DNA from: CAYYJM01 sp964471755 | GTDB taxonomy: Bacteria; Planctomycetota; Planctomycetia; Gemmatales; Gemmataceae | NCBI GenBank assembly: GCA_964471755.1 | Contig: CAYYJM010000325.1 | Span: 1-6,485 of the forward strand | Reading direction: 5' to 3' | Length of the DNA: 6,485 bases | Shown: positions 5,685-6,485 of the stretch, piece by piece | Layout: every line of letters begins with the position of its first letter | How positions within the stretch are numbered: the stretch's first letter is position 1 | Made by a program: the position numbers and the translations under genes | Notes under the pieces: model-generated | Database searches by the model: none | What the model was told of the DNA's origin: nothing | What the model saw: only the letters and a program-made list of their open reading frames with translations

Positions 5685-6485
5685 ATGCACCCGCACGGCG
5701 GAACGCCCCAGAAGATCACTCTCCCCGGTATCAAGTGTCTGCTGGCCGTCGCCAGCGGCAAGGGCGGCGTCGGCAAGTCCACCGTGGCCACCAACCTCGC
5801 TCTGGCCCTGCGCCAGGCGGGGGCCGCCGTCGGCCTGCTCGACGCCGACATCTACGGCCCCAGTATCCCGATCATGATGGGCGTGCCCAGTCCCGTCGAT
5901 CAGCACACGACGCCGCTGCCGGTCGAGAAGTATGGCCTGAAGCTGATGTCGATGGGCTTCGTCGTCCCGCCCGAGCAGGCCGTCGTCTGGCGTGGACCGA
6001 TGATCCATCAGGCCCTCACCCAGTTTCTCACGCAGATCGACTGGGGCCAGCTCGACTACCTGATCATCGACCTGCCACCGGGCACGGGTGACGCACAGCT
6101 GACACTGACCCAGAACGCTCCCCTGGCCGGAGCGATCATCGTGACCATGCCGCAGGCGGTGAGTCTGATCGATGCGCGCAAGGGGTTGGCGATGTTCCGG
6201 CAGGTGCGCGTGCCAGTTCTGGGGATCATCGAGAACATGAGCTACTACCTGGCCGCCGACGGCTCACGCCATGAGATGTTCGGCGAAGGAGGCGGCCGAA
6301 AACTGGCCGAGGAGTCGGGCGTGCCGTGTCTGGGCCAAATCCCGATCGATCCGCGCGTGGCTCGCTGCGGCGACGAGGGGGAACCGATCGTCCAGCGTTA
6401 TCCGGATTCGCCGGTCGCCCGGGCTTACCGGGATCTGGCCGAGGCCGTGCGTGCCGTCACCGACCAGGCAGGGGGAGCAACTCCG
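5685..6485 (+). CDS. mrp: Mrp/ApbC/NBP35-type P-loop ATPase, iron-sulfur cluster carrier (3' end cut by window)
   Basis: 267 codons are visible and no stop is reached at the window edge, but the sequence already covers the family's C-terminal region, so only a short tail should be missing. The family binds and transfers [4Fe-4S] clusters to apoproteins, using ATP, in the cytoplasm. The deviant Walker A is GKGGVGKST (25-33, Lys26 and Lys31). LLDADIYGPSIP (51-62), MSMGF (88-92), VWRGPM (101-106), DLPPGTGD (129-136) and IIENMSYY (181-188) follow in family order, and CGDEGEPIV (228-236) lies near the end. Two things are unusual. The DUF59 domain of about 90 residues that usually precedes the ATPase is absent, and the position after ENMSYY that often carries CPxC reads LAADGS, with no cysteines. 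The only cysteines are 18, 215 and 228. The gene shares the reading frame of the upstream DUF971 gene. ATG 5682 is an alternative start. Confidence 0.93.
   Translation, partial: MHPHGGTPQKITLPGIKCLLAVASGKGGVGKSTVATNLALALRQAGAAVGLLDADIYGPSIPIMMGVPSPVDQHTTPLPVEKYGLKLMSMGFVVPPEQAVVWRGPMIHQALTQFLTQIDWGQLDYLIIDLPPGTGDAQLTLTQNAPLAGAIIVTMPQAVSLIDARKGLAMFRQVRVPVLGIIENMSYYLAADGSRHEMFGEGGGRKLAEESGVPCLGQIPIDPRVARCGDEGEPIVQRYPDSPVARAYRDLAEAVRAVTDQAGGATP

Noticed and set aside
4647..6008. Minus-strand open frame of 453 codons opposite yqgE, DUF971 and mrp
   Set aside because: It spans three well-supported genes and their gaps on the opposite strand and has no recognisable domain.
5642..6091. Plus-strand open frame of 149 codons over the start of mrp
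   Set aside because: The real Mrp frame is offset from it, contains the P-loop and switch motifs, and stays open to the window end.

Overview
The window is GC-rich bacterial DNA without RNA genes, CRISPR arrays or transposase genes. It holds six protein genes: three on the minus strand (left two thirds) and three on the plus strand (right third). Protein content suggests a planctomycete or a close relative. Pointers are a Ser/Thr kinase with a multi-helix membrane domain placed before the kinase domain, a neighbouring von Willebrand A protein, and an interspersed repeat of the form TGGGGC-GTTA-GCCCCA that I remember, without being able to check, from planctomycete genomes. The assignment is inference.

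Minus strand, in order of transcription. A full-length altronate/galactarate-type dehydratase (4588-3038) is followed by a 142-base gap containing a 27-bp perfect inverted repeat (2925-3000). Next comes a MIDAS-containing VWA protein (2895-1810), then 77 bases downstream a membrane-anchored Ser/Thr protein kinase (1732-23). The VWA and kinase genes look like a two-gene signalling unit. The dehydratase is probably expressed separately, with the repeat between it and the pair.

Plus strand. A divergent intergenic region (4589-4757) with one candidate promoter per direction leads into a YqgE/AlgH family gene (4758-5255), a DUF971 gene (5304-5660) and an Mrp/ApbC-type P-loop ATPase gene (5685 to beyond the window end). 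The last two point to iron-sulfur cluster delivery. DUF971 and Mrp are domains of one polypeptide in the plant chloroplast protein HCF101. Here they are adjacent genes in the same reading frame, separated by one TGA and 24 bases. The Mrp protein lacks both the N-terminal DUF59 domain and the CxxC pair found in many Mrp proteins.

I saw no clearly new multi-gene system. The points most worth a second look are the DUF971/Mrp arrangement, the VWA-kinase pair and the long inverted repeat.
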